Shown here one piece after another: positions 25,670 to 33,078 of a stretch of DNA of 39,443 nt. The translations under genes and the position numbers were made by a program. The notes under the pieces are model-generated. The model searched no databases. It was given only the letters and a program-made list of their open reading frames with translations, and was not told the origin of the DNA. Position 1 is the stretch's first letter; each line of letters opens with the position of its first letter. Origin of the DNA: an uncultured Eubacterium sp. (GTDB lineage: Bacteria > Bacillota_A > Clostridia > Lachnospirales > Lachnospiraceae); the NCBI GenBank assembly GCA_948468465.1, contig CAOKJJ010000023.1, forward strand, positions 1 through 39,443, in the 5' to 3' direction.

Positions 25670-25850
25670 ATGTCAATGCCCTTAACGGGCTTCCATCATT
25701 TCTACAATGAGAAGACAGGTTAAAATCATGAGAAACAGAATTGTGTCAATGCCCTTAACGGGCTTCCATCATTTCTACATCGGGCATATAATTAAAATTC
25801 ATTCTTGAGTACTTGTGTCAATGCCCTTAACGGGCTTCCATCATTTCTAC
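25670..25850 (-). CRISPR. CRISPR array 1: 3 repeats, 2 spacers
   Basis: There are 36-bp repeats at 25670, 25743 and 25815 and spacers of 37 and 36 bases. On the plus strand the repeat reads GTGTCAATGCCCTTAACGGG and onward, ending CATCATTTCTAC, with a GCCC/GGGC stem. The minus-strand repeat ends in ATTGACAC, close to the 8-base ATTGAAAC tag of many type I and III crRNAs. With the degenerate first repeat on the left, this places the leader on the right and transcription leftwards. No cas genes are nearby. Confidence 0.9.
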
Positions 25851-26050
25851 CCTATGCTTCTGAACCCCGCTAATTTCAAGGCTTTCAAGACACGATTTTG
25901 CAGGTAATTGTCTGACAATTTAAAAATCGAGTGTTTTTACCTCGTTTTTTTGTCTTTCCAAAAATTGTACTAAAATAAATACAATATATATGCACTTCCA
26001 GATTTTATTTTAACTGCTTTTGTATCAAAATTCAAGATCTATTTTTAAAC
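25851..26050 (-). promoter_or_regulatory. Leader of CRISPR array 1
   Basis: About 200 AT-rich bases follow the last repeat and are strongly conserved in sequence after all three arrays. They include an AATTGTCTGACAATT dyad and an AATTGTACTAAAATAAATACAAT stretch. A leader is expected at this end of the array. The remaining bases to 26345 hold no gene. Confidence 0.65.
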
Positions 26051-26349
26051 TGCATATAAAATCTATGTGTGCATATTTGATGCATGTATAGCCGCATTAA
26101 GGAGCTGTAAACAAATAACTTAAACAACCTTGGCACTCTCGTAGATAAATATCCATGGAACATACACTATTCTACACAATTTGTACAAGTTATTTACAGT
26201 TCCTAGCAACACCGACTTTGGTTGCAGCAGATTTTAAACCGCACATTTATTTTCATTCATGGTATTCCCGCCGCTTCGGACACATTAGAATGACCATAAA
26301 TGTACTATCAAAATAATATTTAGATTTCCTGTTTTAAAATGCCACGAAG

Positions 26350-26405
26350 CTGTTCAAAAAAACACATCACGAAAGCGTCTGCCTTCCGATAGATGCTTTC
26401 GTGAT
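26350..26405 (-). terminator. Rho-independent terminator after the RelB/PIN remnant
   Basis: A stem of about 15 bp (26366-26380 with 26391-26405, one G-T pair) is followed in the leftward direction by a run of seven T. A sequence-related hairpin lies at 34087-34122 after the RyR gene. Confidence 0.75.
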
Positions 26406-26419
26406 GGATCTATTATTTA

Positions 26420-26578
26420 CTATTTGCTGTTTAGCATATTGAGAAGCTCCCGTGGAGTTACAATAAACGGTTCTTTTGGATAATGCCTGATATTTCCAGT
26501 AACGAGACAAACATCATCCTTGCCGGACAGCAATGCCGAAACAAGCACATTGGTATCAATGACTGCGCAGCAGATCAT
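26420..26578 (-). pseudogene. PIN-domain toxin remnant with internal deletion
   Basis: A 52-residue frame starts MICCAVIDTNVLVSALLSGK, the first PIN motif with catalytic Asp, and jumps directly to DDVCLVTGNIRHYPKE and VTPRELLNML, the last motif and C-terminus. Complete toxins of this family are about 130-140 residues, so about 80 residues of the middle are missing while the frame is kept. The ATG overlaps the antitoxin stop (ATGA), the standard arrangement. The missing part contains the central acidic residues, so nuclease activity is unlikely. Confidence 0.8.
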
Positions 26579-26847
26579 ATCTCAGCCTCCATTCGGGCGA
26601 GACTGATTTCATTATTTATATCGTCCAGACTCATGTCAGCAACACCGTTATTTTGGGCTTGTGCCCGTAAAGCTGTAAATGCCTGTATTGCTCCCTCTCT
26701 GGTGATATCTGATACAGGAGAAGAAATTTCAAAAGGAATCCTGCGCTGCCTAACAACGGCTCTCGCAAATACGTTAATTGCGGTAGAAGCGTTCATGCCG
26801 AATTCTTGGCATAACCCGTCAAATTGCTTTTTTAATGTTTCGTCCAT
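26575..26847 (-). CDS. RelB/DinJ-type antitoxin, probably N-terminally damaged
   Basis: A 90-residue product begins MDETLKKQFDGLCQEFGMNA, then STAINVFARAVVRQRRIPFE, the ribbon-helix-helix dimer and DNA-binding segment of the RelB/DinJ family. Family members normally start about seven residues earlier with a beta strand. Here that strand (ATFSVR) is in frame before the Met, but no usable start codon lies between it and a TAG at 26875-26877. The natural start seems lost and translation from Met 26847 would lack the DNA-binding strand. With the deleted toxin downstream, the pair appears to be decaying. Confidence 0.75.
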   Translation of the reverse strand: MDETLKKQFDGLCQEFGMNASTAINVFARAVVRQRRIPFEISSPVSDITREGAIQAFTALRAQAQNNGVADMSLDDINNEISLARMEAEI

Positions 26848-26966
26848 ACGGACACTGAATGTTGCCTGCAGCCACTACATTTTCATACGGTCTGTGCAGT
26901 AAATGCGCAGACCTACCTGAACTGTTACTTCTTTGTATCAATCCATAGCTGCTAAAGCATCCTATA

Positions 26967-27140
26967 CTAATCAGAAAGCAAACCGGCAAGACATCCAATG
27001 GCTCCTCCTATCGTCGCACCTATCGTGGAGGTAACAGGGGCTGCAAAAATTCCAATCGCTGCCCCAATACTTCCTCCGGCTGCCGCACCTGTTGTGCCTC
27101 CCACTAATACATCTCCGCATTTTTCTTTGAAATCTGACAT
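26967..27140 (-). CDS. Double-glycine bacteriocin-like peptide, copy 3
   Basis: This 57-residue peptide has leader MSDFKEKCGDVLVGG (two changes from copies 1 and 2) and the same hydrophobic GxxxG core ending CLAGLLSD. GGGAGG lies 8 bases before the ATG. It follows the 18- and 33-residue genes at 27369-27425 and 27198-27299, repeating the block at 24199-24659. Leader changes with an almost invariant core suggest that the mature part is what selection keeps. Confidence 0.7.
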   Translation of the reverse strand: MSDFKEKCGDVLVGGTTGAAAGGSIGAAIGIFAAPVTSTIGATIGGAIGCLAGLLSD

Positions 27141-27197
27141 ATACATTTCCTCCCTTGTTTTGAATGATTACATTAATACTTAATTACTGCCGCATGC

Positions 27198-27299
27198 CTA
27201 TGGGCTCATATTGTGCAAAATGTAATATCCCTTTTTCCCAGGCATGAAATGAAAATAGGAACAAGTTTTTCCTTTAGCCGTTACTGCCCTGTTTTTCAT
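27198..27299 (-). CDS. 33-residue peptide gene, copy 2
   Basis: The product begins MKNRAVTAKGKTCSYFHFMP and ends ILHNMSP. GAGG lies about 7-8 bases before the ATG. Compared with copy 1 the frame is intact through several substitutions. A compensated rearrangement near the N-terminus (VTAAK versus AVTAK) also keeps the frame. Unknown function. Confidence 0.5.
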   Translation of the reverse strand: MKNRAVTAKGKTCSYFHFMPGKKGYYILHNMSP

Positions 27300-27368
27300 A
27301 TAGATGCCTCCTCGTATCATGCAGAATTTTAATATTATAGCCTGATGGATATATAAATAGTATCCGGC

Positions 27369-27425
27369 TCAATAATCGGAAAGAAGCTTTGTTATATCGT
27401 ATACTTCAATCGTCCTGCTGTTCAT
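27369..27425 (-). CDS. 18-residue peptide gene, copy 2
   Basis: MNSRTIEVYDITKLLSDY is preceded by GAGGAGGG 6 bases from the ATG. It is the first coding sequence after the promoter elements at 27624-27660 and 27760-27795, with an untranslated leader of about 190 bases. Confidence 0.5.
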   Translation of the reverse strand: MNSRTIEVYDITKLLSDY

Positions 27426-27623
27426 AGTAGTCCCTCCTCTATTCCTGTAAATAAATGAGTGCTCTGCTGCGCTGATCTTTATAATAGATTCCAGCTGCTG
27501 CCTTTAAAAATTTTAACCTCTCAATCACTTATTTTGTACTGTTTTCAGCAGTATTTACATTCATTTGAGATCTCATATCCTGCTTCTGTGTTATAAAGTT
27601 GTTTTTTATTTGCTTCCAGATAT

Positions 27624-27660
27624 AGAATACAACAGTTTCATTTCGCCGTAAGCAGGGGGG
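27624..27660 (-). promoter_or_regulatory. C6-type promoter element c
   Basis: CCCCCCTGCTTACGGC (27660-27645) is followed after 15 bases by TATTCT (27629-27624) on the minus strand. It lies upstream of the 18/33/57-residue peptide genes. Confidence 0.6.
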
Positions 27661-27759
27661 TATTTTTTTGTTGTGTCATTGTTTGTTTTTCAATATATTA
27701 TAAATATCTTATATTTGCATACGGTACCTAAAGAAGTCGGCATTGCAATGGACAAATAA

Positions 27760-27795
27760 ATGATACCATTTTAAAATTTGCGGTAAGCGGGGTGG
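27760..27795 (-). promoter_or_regulatory. C6-type promoter element d (degenerate)
   Basis: The C run is broken (CCACCCCGCTTACCGC, 27795-27780), but the 14-base spacing to TATCAT (27765-27760) is kept. Confidence 0.5.
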
Positions 27796-28068
27796 GTTGA
27801 TATTCACTGCTCATAATGACATTATTAAAAATGCAAGAAAAGAGAAGTAATAATAAAAACTGTAACAGATTCAAATGTTATGAATGTTCGGTGTGTTTCT
27901 TGATGAATTTCCAAAAAAGATACTTTGTTTCATTTTTGATGGAAAAATACAGCTTGTGCAACTGTTGACATTCTAAATGAATATGAAGAAATTGTACAAA
28001 AAATAATTGACAGAAAACAAGGAAAATTGGTCAAAATCATTCTGTGAAAAGTATTTCAATAATTGATT

Positions 28069-28683
28069 ATGTCAATGCCCTTAACGGGCTTCCATCATTT
28101 CTACTGGGAAATGTCTCGGGCATTACAATTAAAAGTGTCAATGCCCTTAACGGGCTTCCAGCATTTCTACTCCCTTGGTCAGTTCCAGAGGGCTGGAAAA
28201 GAAAGTAATGTGTCAATGCCCTTATCGGGCTTCCAGCATTTCTACATGTCAGTAGCAGTTGTGAATGAAATGAAAGAAATGCTGTGTCAATACCCTTAAC
28301 GGGCTTCCAGCATTTCTACCATTTATGCGGAAAGCCAGAGAATTTTTGGTAGAACTGTGTTAATGCCCTTAACGAGCTTCCAGCATTTCTACGATACAAC
28401 TGGTTCTGATATGAAAGAAGATGCAGATTGTGTCAATGCCCTTAACAGGCTTCCAACATTTCTACCATTTATGCGGAAAGCCAGAGAATTTTTGGTAGAA
28501 CTGTGTCAATGCCCTTAACAGGCTTCCAGCATTTCTAGCTGTTGCCGGTTCTACTGTAGCATTTAACGTAATTGTGTCAATGCCCTTAACGGGCTTCCAG
28601 CATTTCTACACTATTGTATCTGGTTCAGCAATTAATGTGCCTAAGGTGTGTCAATGCCCTTAACGGGCTTCCAGCATTTCTAC
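28069..28683 (-). CRISPR. CRISPR array 2: 9 repeats, 8 spacers
   Basis: Repeats start at 28069, 28135, 28210, 28284, 28357, 28430, 28503, 28574 and 28648. Spacers are 30-39 bases. Spacers 4 (28320-28356) and 6 (28466-28502) are identical. Most repeats have CAGCATTTCTAC where array 1 has CATCATTTCTAC. Repeats 3-7 carry scattered changes, including a CTAG end on repeat 7 and broken stems in repeats 5 and 6. Transcription is leftwards, as in array 1. The decay suggests an old array that is no longer refreshed. Confidence 0.92.
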
Positions 28684-28890
28684 CCTGCGCTTCTAAAACC
28701 CGCTAATTTCAAGGCTTCAAAAACACAATTTTGCAGGTAATTGTCTGACAATTTAAAAACTGAGTGTTTTCGCCCCGTTTTTTTGTCTTTTCAAAAATTG
28801 TACTAAAATAAATACAATCTATATGCATTTCCAAATTTTATTCTAACTGCTTTTGTATAAAATTTCAAGATCTATTTTTAAACTACACAG
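28684..28890 (-). promoter_or_regulatory. Leader of CRISPR array 2
   Basis: This is the conserved AT-rich segment after the last repeat, aligning with 25851-26050 and 33621-33830. It has small changes, such as a lost stem in the CGAG/CTCG hairpin present in leader 1. Confidence 0.6.
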
Positions 28891-28914
28891 AAAATCTATA
28901 TGGACTCATTGTCT

Positions 28915-29250
28915 GTATAATGGGGTTAAAACCCTCGCCTTTAGGTAAAATCTTTAGGTAAACCCCGTAGCTTCAGGACTTGCTTGTGTCCGTGCCTCCC
29001 CATCTGTCGGCAAGCAAGCTGGTGCAGTACATCAAGGGGAATACATCCAGAAAACTGCAGATGGAATATAAAGAGCTGAATAAACAGTTTTGGGGACAGC
29101 ATCTCTGGGCAAGGGGATATTTTGTGGCAAGCAGCGGAAATGTAACGGATGAAATTATCAGGGAGTATATTAAAAATCAGGATTTGCAGGAGAAAACAAA
29201 CTCTGATAACTTTGAAATAGAATCAACGTAACCTGGTAAAAGATAAACTT
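28915..29250 (+). mobile_element. IS200/IS605-family TnpA remnant
   Basis: On the plus strand, from about 28978 to the stop at 29229-29231, the frame reads VSVPPHLSASKLVQYIKGNT, then KELNKQFWGQHLWARGYFVA and GNVTDEIIREYIKNQ. This is the C-terminal half of a Y1 HUH transposase, including the segment with the catalytic Tyr. The N-terminal half with the HUH motif is gone. Upstream, 28920-28970 has small CCTTTAGG and GGGGTT/AACCCC dyads like IS605 subterminal hairpins, as though the ends were brought together by a deletion. It is inactive. Confidence 0.8.
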
Positions 29251-29366
29251 GCGGGGAAACAGCTTCAGGCTGCTTTAACAGCACATTTATTTTCATTCAC
29301 AGCAATCCAGCCGTTTCGGACACGCTGGAATGGCCATAAATGTACCATCAAAATAATTTTTATATT

Positions 29367-29663
29367 TCAAGTACACTCTCGGAAACCTCTAACAGGATAC
29401 CGAGTGTATAAACAAACGAATTCATTAAATTTCTTCTCTGTTTCCTGGTCGCTGATACTATTAAATAATGACATTTTTTCATGCGTATCTGCATTTTCAA
29501 AAGTTAATTCATTCCAAATGATGTAATCCCAGACCAAATAACCATTTTGTCCGTTATATGTTATCGGATGTCTTTTTTGAACGATTCCATATGGTTTTTT
29601 GTCCATAATTTTCCCTACTGCTGATAATAAAACTTCGCCTGCAAGATTTCCTACAATATTCAT
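29367..29663 (-). CDS. 98-residue protein of unknown function
   Basis: The product begins MNIVGNLAGEVLLSAVGKIM and contains a Tyr/Trp-rich middle (NGYLVWDYIIWNELTF) and a charged helix (SDQETEKKFNEFV). GGGAGG lies 9 bases before the ATG, in a stretch resembling that before the double-glycine peptide genes (AACAAGGGAGGA). It is the last gene after nrdG-nrdD-RyR and its stop lies at the edge of CRISPR cassette 2. The first about 20 residues are mildly hydrophobic, but there is no clear signal peptide. I do not recognise it. By position it could be an immunity or effector protein. Confidence 0.6.
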   Translation of the reverse strand: MNIVGNLAGEVLLSAVGKIMDKKPYGIVQKRHPITYNGQNGYLVWDYIIWNELTFENADTHEKMSLFNSISDQETEKKFNEFVCLYTRYPVRGFRECT

Positions 29664-29729
29664 AACGATTGTCCTCCCTTGTTTTAAACCATTTGAATGT
29701 CATGTATCTTTGTTGCAATGATGCTCAAA

Positions 29730-30011
29730 TTATTCTCTGCTGATTTTATAACCGGCTTTTATGATCATCTTAAGTGTCTCCACAGCAGTATTTCTGTCAT
29801 AATCTTTTTCACTTTCCGCAAGCCGGGCATATGAGATAAGCAGTGGTGTTTTTTTATGTTCCACATCTACTGCATCCCCATAGGTCCAGCCTTCTGCCAT
29901 CCTTCCGGCTGCCCACACTTCATGCACGTTTTCTGCCATGGCTTCTGTTAAAGCGGAAAGATCTTCTGGCAGAATCACATCGCTTGTATCAATTGGCTTT
30001 GGTCTATACAT
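29730..30011 (-). CDS. Stand-alone RyR-domain protein, copy 1
   Basis: This 93-residue protein is a single RyR domain (PF02026): P-x-PIDTSDVILPEDLSALTE, NVHEVWAAGRMAEGWTYGD, TPLLISYARLAESEKDYDR and ETLKMIIKAGYKI. The domain was first seen in ryanodine receptors. In bacteria it occurs in predicted conflict and nucleotide-signalling systems, where ligand binding has been proposed. It is about 87% identical to the copy at 34148. An ATG one codon earlier (30014) overlaps the nrdD stop. I choose 30011 because the other copy starts there and GGAGG is then 9 bases away. Translation is coupled to nrdD. Confidence 0.9.
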   Translation of the reverse strand: MYRPKPIDTSDVILPEDLSALTEAMAENVHEVWAAGRMAEGWTYGDAVDVEHKKTPLLISYARLAESEKDYDRNTAVETLKMIIKAGYKISRE

Positions 30012-31710
30012 CATTTCAATCCTCCATCTTTGTATACGTTTCGTTTATTGCTTTCAGCAAAGTCCATGGCCATATGAAACCGTCTGTCCTTGAGCTCTTT
30101 TCTCTTTCCTGCGGTAAATCTGTCCTCTTGTGCCAAATAGCCCGATACTCTTCTCAGCCTTCTGATTGCGGCGGACTGACAGCAAGGGCATTTCTCCGTA
30201 ATTCTTCCCATATACCCGCAGTCCGTACAATCATCCAGCGGAAAATTGATTCCAATATAGTTACAATCCATCCTGCAGGCATATTCGACAATTTCCCGGA
30301 CAGCTTCCACATTTCTTCCCGGCATCTCGCGAAGCTCCACATAAGTTATGGATCCGCCGTTGCACAAGCTATGGAATTCTCCTTCCAGTGCAATCTTCTC
30401 CTGATAGCTGACAGACATATTCACAGGGACATGAAAAGAATTCGTATAATAGCCTTTTTTACATACTTCAAAGTCCTTTCCCTGATGGATACTGTCATAC
30501 TGGGCGAAATTACCGGTAACCCCTTCCGCGGCTGTGGCCAGAAGAGAGAAATTCAAATGATCCTCTTCTGTGATTTTATCCGTATATTCTCTCATATGAC
30601 GGATTATGGCTATGGCTTGCGCATAGTACTCTTTCATTACAGAAGCTGAATCTATGGTGCAGCCCTTAAGAACCGCCATCGCATCCCATAAACCGATAAA
30701 TCCGATGGATAGTGTTCCATTTTTCAGCATTTCCCTGGCATCACGGCTTTCTGCGCCCAAATAATATCCCTTCCCGTAATATTCCTCAAATATCCCCTGC
30801 CCGCAAAGCGTCTGGAATCTGTGCAGAAGTACCGCTCTGGCATCCGTCAGATTTTCATCTAATATCGTATAAACCTGTCCAGATCTCCCTGTGACTGGTA
30901 TGCCATCTGAACCAAATTCAACGTTACGCATGCAACATTTCCTCTGTTCAGGGAGCCTTCTGTGCCGTTGACATTCGTCACCACCCTTGTCCTGCATCCC
31001 ATGATTCCAATCGTATCAGCAGGAAACGGCGCATTGGCCGTACTGTCACAGTTAAAGTAGGTAGGCACCATACGTTTGGCCGTGACGCTTAACGCCTTCT
31101 CGTACAAATCATGATTTTCCGTATTTTCTTCCCGATTTACCCCGCTTTTTATCTTAAATACCATATTAGGAAAAATAAACGGATTCCCTCTGTCATCTCC
31201 CTGCTCATAAGCTTCCAGCATCAGCAAGGACGCGCGTCTTCCCTTTTTACTGGTATCCAGGCCAAAATTAAATGTCACATATGGATTTTCACAGCCTTTC
31301 CTTGTATTCATATTCAGGTTTAAGAAAAACTCATGAAAAATTTCAATAATTTCCTCGCTGCTTTCCTCCTCAATATAAGCTGCCACATCCGAATCAAAAT
31401 GGATAAAGCCGATCCCTCCCGACTGCATATTCGTAAGCTCCACGATTGCGCGATGCAACGCATTCATCATATTGCCAAAGCTTCTCTTCCTTTCACCCAC
31501 CATATCCTTTACGGAAATCCCCAGGCAGTTGTATACAATATTATAGTATTCCAGATCATGAATATGGCAGGTGCGGCTGTTATGCTTCTGCGCATATCTC
31601 TTCGGAACAATGCTGCTTAATACCTCATTCTTTTTAGAATCCTGGCCAGCCTCTGAAATTACACCTGCCGCATTTCTCTTTCTATTTGCCAAATCAATAA
31701 CTCTCTTCAT
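30011..31710 (-). pseudogene. nrdD: Anaerobic ribonucleotide reductase NrdD-like, broken by a one-base loss
   Basis: Two frames together give a class III reductase. The first (31710 to 30859) has CHIHDLEYYN, SGGIGFIHFDSD, YVTFNFGLDTS, IMGCRTRV and NRGNVACVTLNL. The second (to 30011) begins usefully at YTILDENLTDARAVLLHRF and ends with the zinc site CGYMGRITEKCPCC and RRVSGYL, holding the glycyl-radical Gly. The switch falls at the TTT at 30871-30873: one more T there gives an unbroken 566-residue protein. The usual N-terminal ATP-cone (about 100 residues) is absent, so dATP overall control would be missing. It is either a recent frameshift, an assembly error or, less likely, recoding. It lies 64 bases after nrdG. 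Confidence 0.8.
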
Positions 31711-31774
31711 AAATGATCTTCCCCCTCTGAATTGTTTTTCTGATAAGATGTTTTCATGATACCTCTGTCTATTC

Positions 31775-32251
31775 CTATACCGCTAAGTCCAATTCTCTGA
31801 TATTGCCGTTAGCAACAGAAAACATATGCTGATTAGAAGAACCCACATACTGGATGTCCGGATTCTTCAAATCTATTACAAAGCTGCCCGTCTTAATGTA
31901 ATCAACAAGCCGAAGGATATTCTCAGGTACCCTTTCTATCTCCCATCCGGTATAGACACATACATTGTAGCCTTTTCCCTTCAGCTTTTGAATTAAGATT
32001 TCCAGACTGTTCGCCTGTTCCAGAGGTTCCCCTCCCGAAATCGTAATCTTTTTGTTACTGCACTGCGATTCAATAAAAACCATCAGCTCCTCTATCGGAA
32101 CCATTGTTCCCTTGCCATGCTCCTTGATAGCTGCATTGTGGCATCCCTTACAGTTCCTGCCGCAGCCCTGTAAAAAAAGTACACTCCTGACACCAGGCCC
32201 ATCATCACAACTGTCGTTATACCATCCTGCACATTCTATTCTGTCTGTCAT
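31775..32251 (-). CDS. nrdG: Anaerobic ribonucleotide reductase activating protein (radical SAM)
   Basis: This 158-residue protein has GPGVRSVLFLQGCGRNCKGC, whose CxxxCxxC binds the 4Fe-4S cluster, then TISGGEPLEQAN for SAM binding. The length is that of NrdG. It makes the glycyl radical on NrdD under anaerobic conditions using S-adenosylmethionine and reduced flavodoxin or ferredoxin. AGGAGG lies 7 bases before the ATG, and a TGCTATAAT extended -10 box with a C6-type upstream element lies about 70 bases upstream. The gene order nrdG-nrdD is opposite to the common nrdD-nrdG. A housekeeping pair may exist elsewhere in the genome. Confidence 0.92.
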   Translation of the reverse strand: MTDRIECAGWYNDSCDDGPGVRSVLFLQGCGRNCKGCHNAAIKEHGKGTMVPIEELMVFIESQCSNKKITISGGEPLEQANSLEILIQKLKGKGYNVCVYTGWEIERVPENILRLVDYIKTGSFVIDLKNPDIQYVGSSNQHMFSVANGNIRELDLAV

Positions 32252-32317
32252 GAAAGCACCTCCTAAAACAATGATGTTATTTGAATGCTATGTATTTCTG
32301 TTCCAATTGATACTCAA

Positions 32318-32353
32318 ATTATAGCATGATAAAATTTGCCATAAACAGGGGGG
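32318..32353 (-). promoter_or_regulatory. C6-type promoter element g, in front of nrdG
   Basis: CCCCCCTGTTTATGGC (32353-32338) is followed after 14 bases by a perfect TATAAT (32323-32318) preceded by TGC. This is the clearest -10 in the set and shows that the element works on the minus strand. There is no standard -35 TTGACA, so the C6 element probably replaces it. Confidence 0.7.
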
Positions 32354-32379
32354 TATAAAATTCATTGCCTGCCGCCAGG

Positions 32380-32412
32380 GCTGATTTTATAACCGGCTTT
32401 TATCATCATCTT
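32380..32412 (-). pseudogene. Remnant of a RyR gene 3' end
   Basis: These 33 bases match the last codons of the RyR genes (IIKAGYKIS region) with a single mismatch. They lie between nrdG and CRISPR cassette 3, without the rest of the gene. A cassette boundary formed by recombination within a RyR gene would leave this. Confidence 0.65.
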
Positions 32413-32537
32413 TCTAATCATGATGCTTCTTTCCTGTTCTCAAGTACTGTTTTCAGCAGTAGTTACGTCCATTTGAGATCTCATATCCTTCTCCTGTTCC
32501 TGTGTTATAAAATTATTTTTTAATTGCTTCCAGATAT

Positions 32538-32574
32538 AGAATACAATAGTTTCATTTTGCCGTAAGCAGGGGGG
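32538..32574 (-). promoter_or_regulatory. C6-type promoter element e
   Basis: CCCCCCTGCTTACGGC (32574-32559) is followed after 15 bases by TATTCT (32543-32538), as in elements a and c. It lies upstream of nrdG. Confidence 0.6.
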
Positions 32575-32675
32575 ATTTTTTTATTGTGTCATAATTCATT
32601 TTTCAACATATTACAGATATCTTATATTTGCATACAACATCTAAGAAAAGTGGCATTGCAGCGGACAACAAGTAA

Positions 32676-32711
32676 ATGATACCATTTTAAAATTTGCGGT
32701 AAGCAGGGGGG
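32676..32711 (-). promoter_or_regulatory. C6-type promoter element f
   Basis: CCCCCCTGCTTACCGC (32711-32696) is followed after 14 bases by TATCAT (32681-32676), as in elements b and d. Confidence 0.55.
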
Positions 32712-33078
32712 ATATTCAGTGCGCTTAATGAAATTATTAAAAATTCAAGTACTAAAGAAATAATAATAAAAATTGTAACAGATACAAATGTATAAATGTC
32801 CGGCTTGTGTTTCATTTTTGAAGGAAAATACAGCTTGTGGTAACCGTGCAGATAACCCTTGAACTGTTATAGCTTGTGCAACTGTTGAAATTATAAGTGA
32901 ATATGAAGAAATTGTACAAAAAATGATTGACAGAAAACAGAAAAAATTGGACAGAAGCATTCTCACGCCCTTAATTATATCGACATAAGTGATTGCTTAG
33001 ACTTGATAACTCTGTTTCTGAAAACTTAATCCTTATTCTAAAATATCAAAATATTTTGATTGGACACAATAATTGATT

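Larger units (their letters stand above)
24959..26356. repeat. CRISPR cassette 1 (shared flank, array, leader, right flank)
   Basis: This stretch aligns by eye with 27539-29368 and 32446-34076. In order it has two promoter elements, an AT-rich flank, a short array, a leader of about 200 bp and a right flank ending near an AAGCTGTTC stretch. Its left end is truncated relative to the other two. It contains a private 36-bp tandem duplication (about 25368-25440), and an insertion of about 110 bp near 26135-26245 bounded by imperfect inverted repeats (AAGTTATTTACAG type). No convincing gene lies inside. Confidence 0.75.
27539..29368. repeat. CRISPR cassette 2, interrupted by an IS200/IS605 remnant
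   Basis: This has the same order of parts as cassettes 1 and 3: a shared stretch starting ACTGTTTTCAGCAGTA, two promoter elements, flank, array, leader and right flank (from ACAGCACATTTATTTT at about 29277). The IS remnant at about 28915-29250 splits leader from right flank, so it arrived after the cassette formed. The stretch 27426-28068 holds no gene, apart from a 7-codon start MKKLYKK shared by the three cassettes. Confidence 0.75.

Noticed and set aside
25670..25850. Type V-A (Cas12a) assignment because the repeat ends in TTTCTAC
   Set aside because: The Cas12a repeat has TTTCTAC followed by a short hairpin and GTAGAT at its 3' end. Here the hairpin is in the middle of the repeat and the degenerate-end and leader evidence favours the opposite strand.
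30859..30997. Programmed -1 frameshifting in the nrdD-like gene
   Set aside because: The shift site (AGGTTTATA) does not match the usual X-XXY-YYZ slippery heptamer and no following hairpin or pseudoknot is evident. A lost base is simpler.
32869..32900. Two AACTGTT direct repeats as a LytTR (AgrA/BlpR-like) binding site
   Set aside because: The spacing is about 18 bases rather than the usual 21, and the pair is absent from cassettes 1 and 2.
32745..32966. Minus-strand 73-codon hydrophobic frame in cassette 3 (and related frames at 25070-25318 and 25183-25482)
   Set aside because: AT-rich sequence read as Phe/Tyr/Ile; no ribosome site, and frames are not kept between cassettes.
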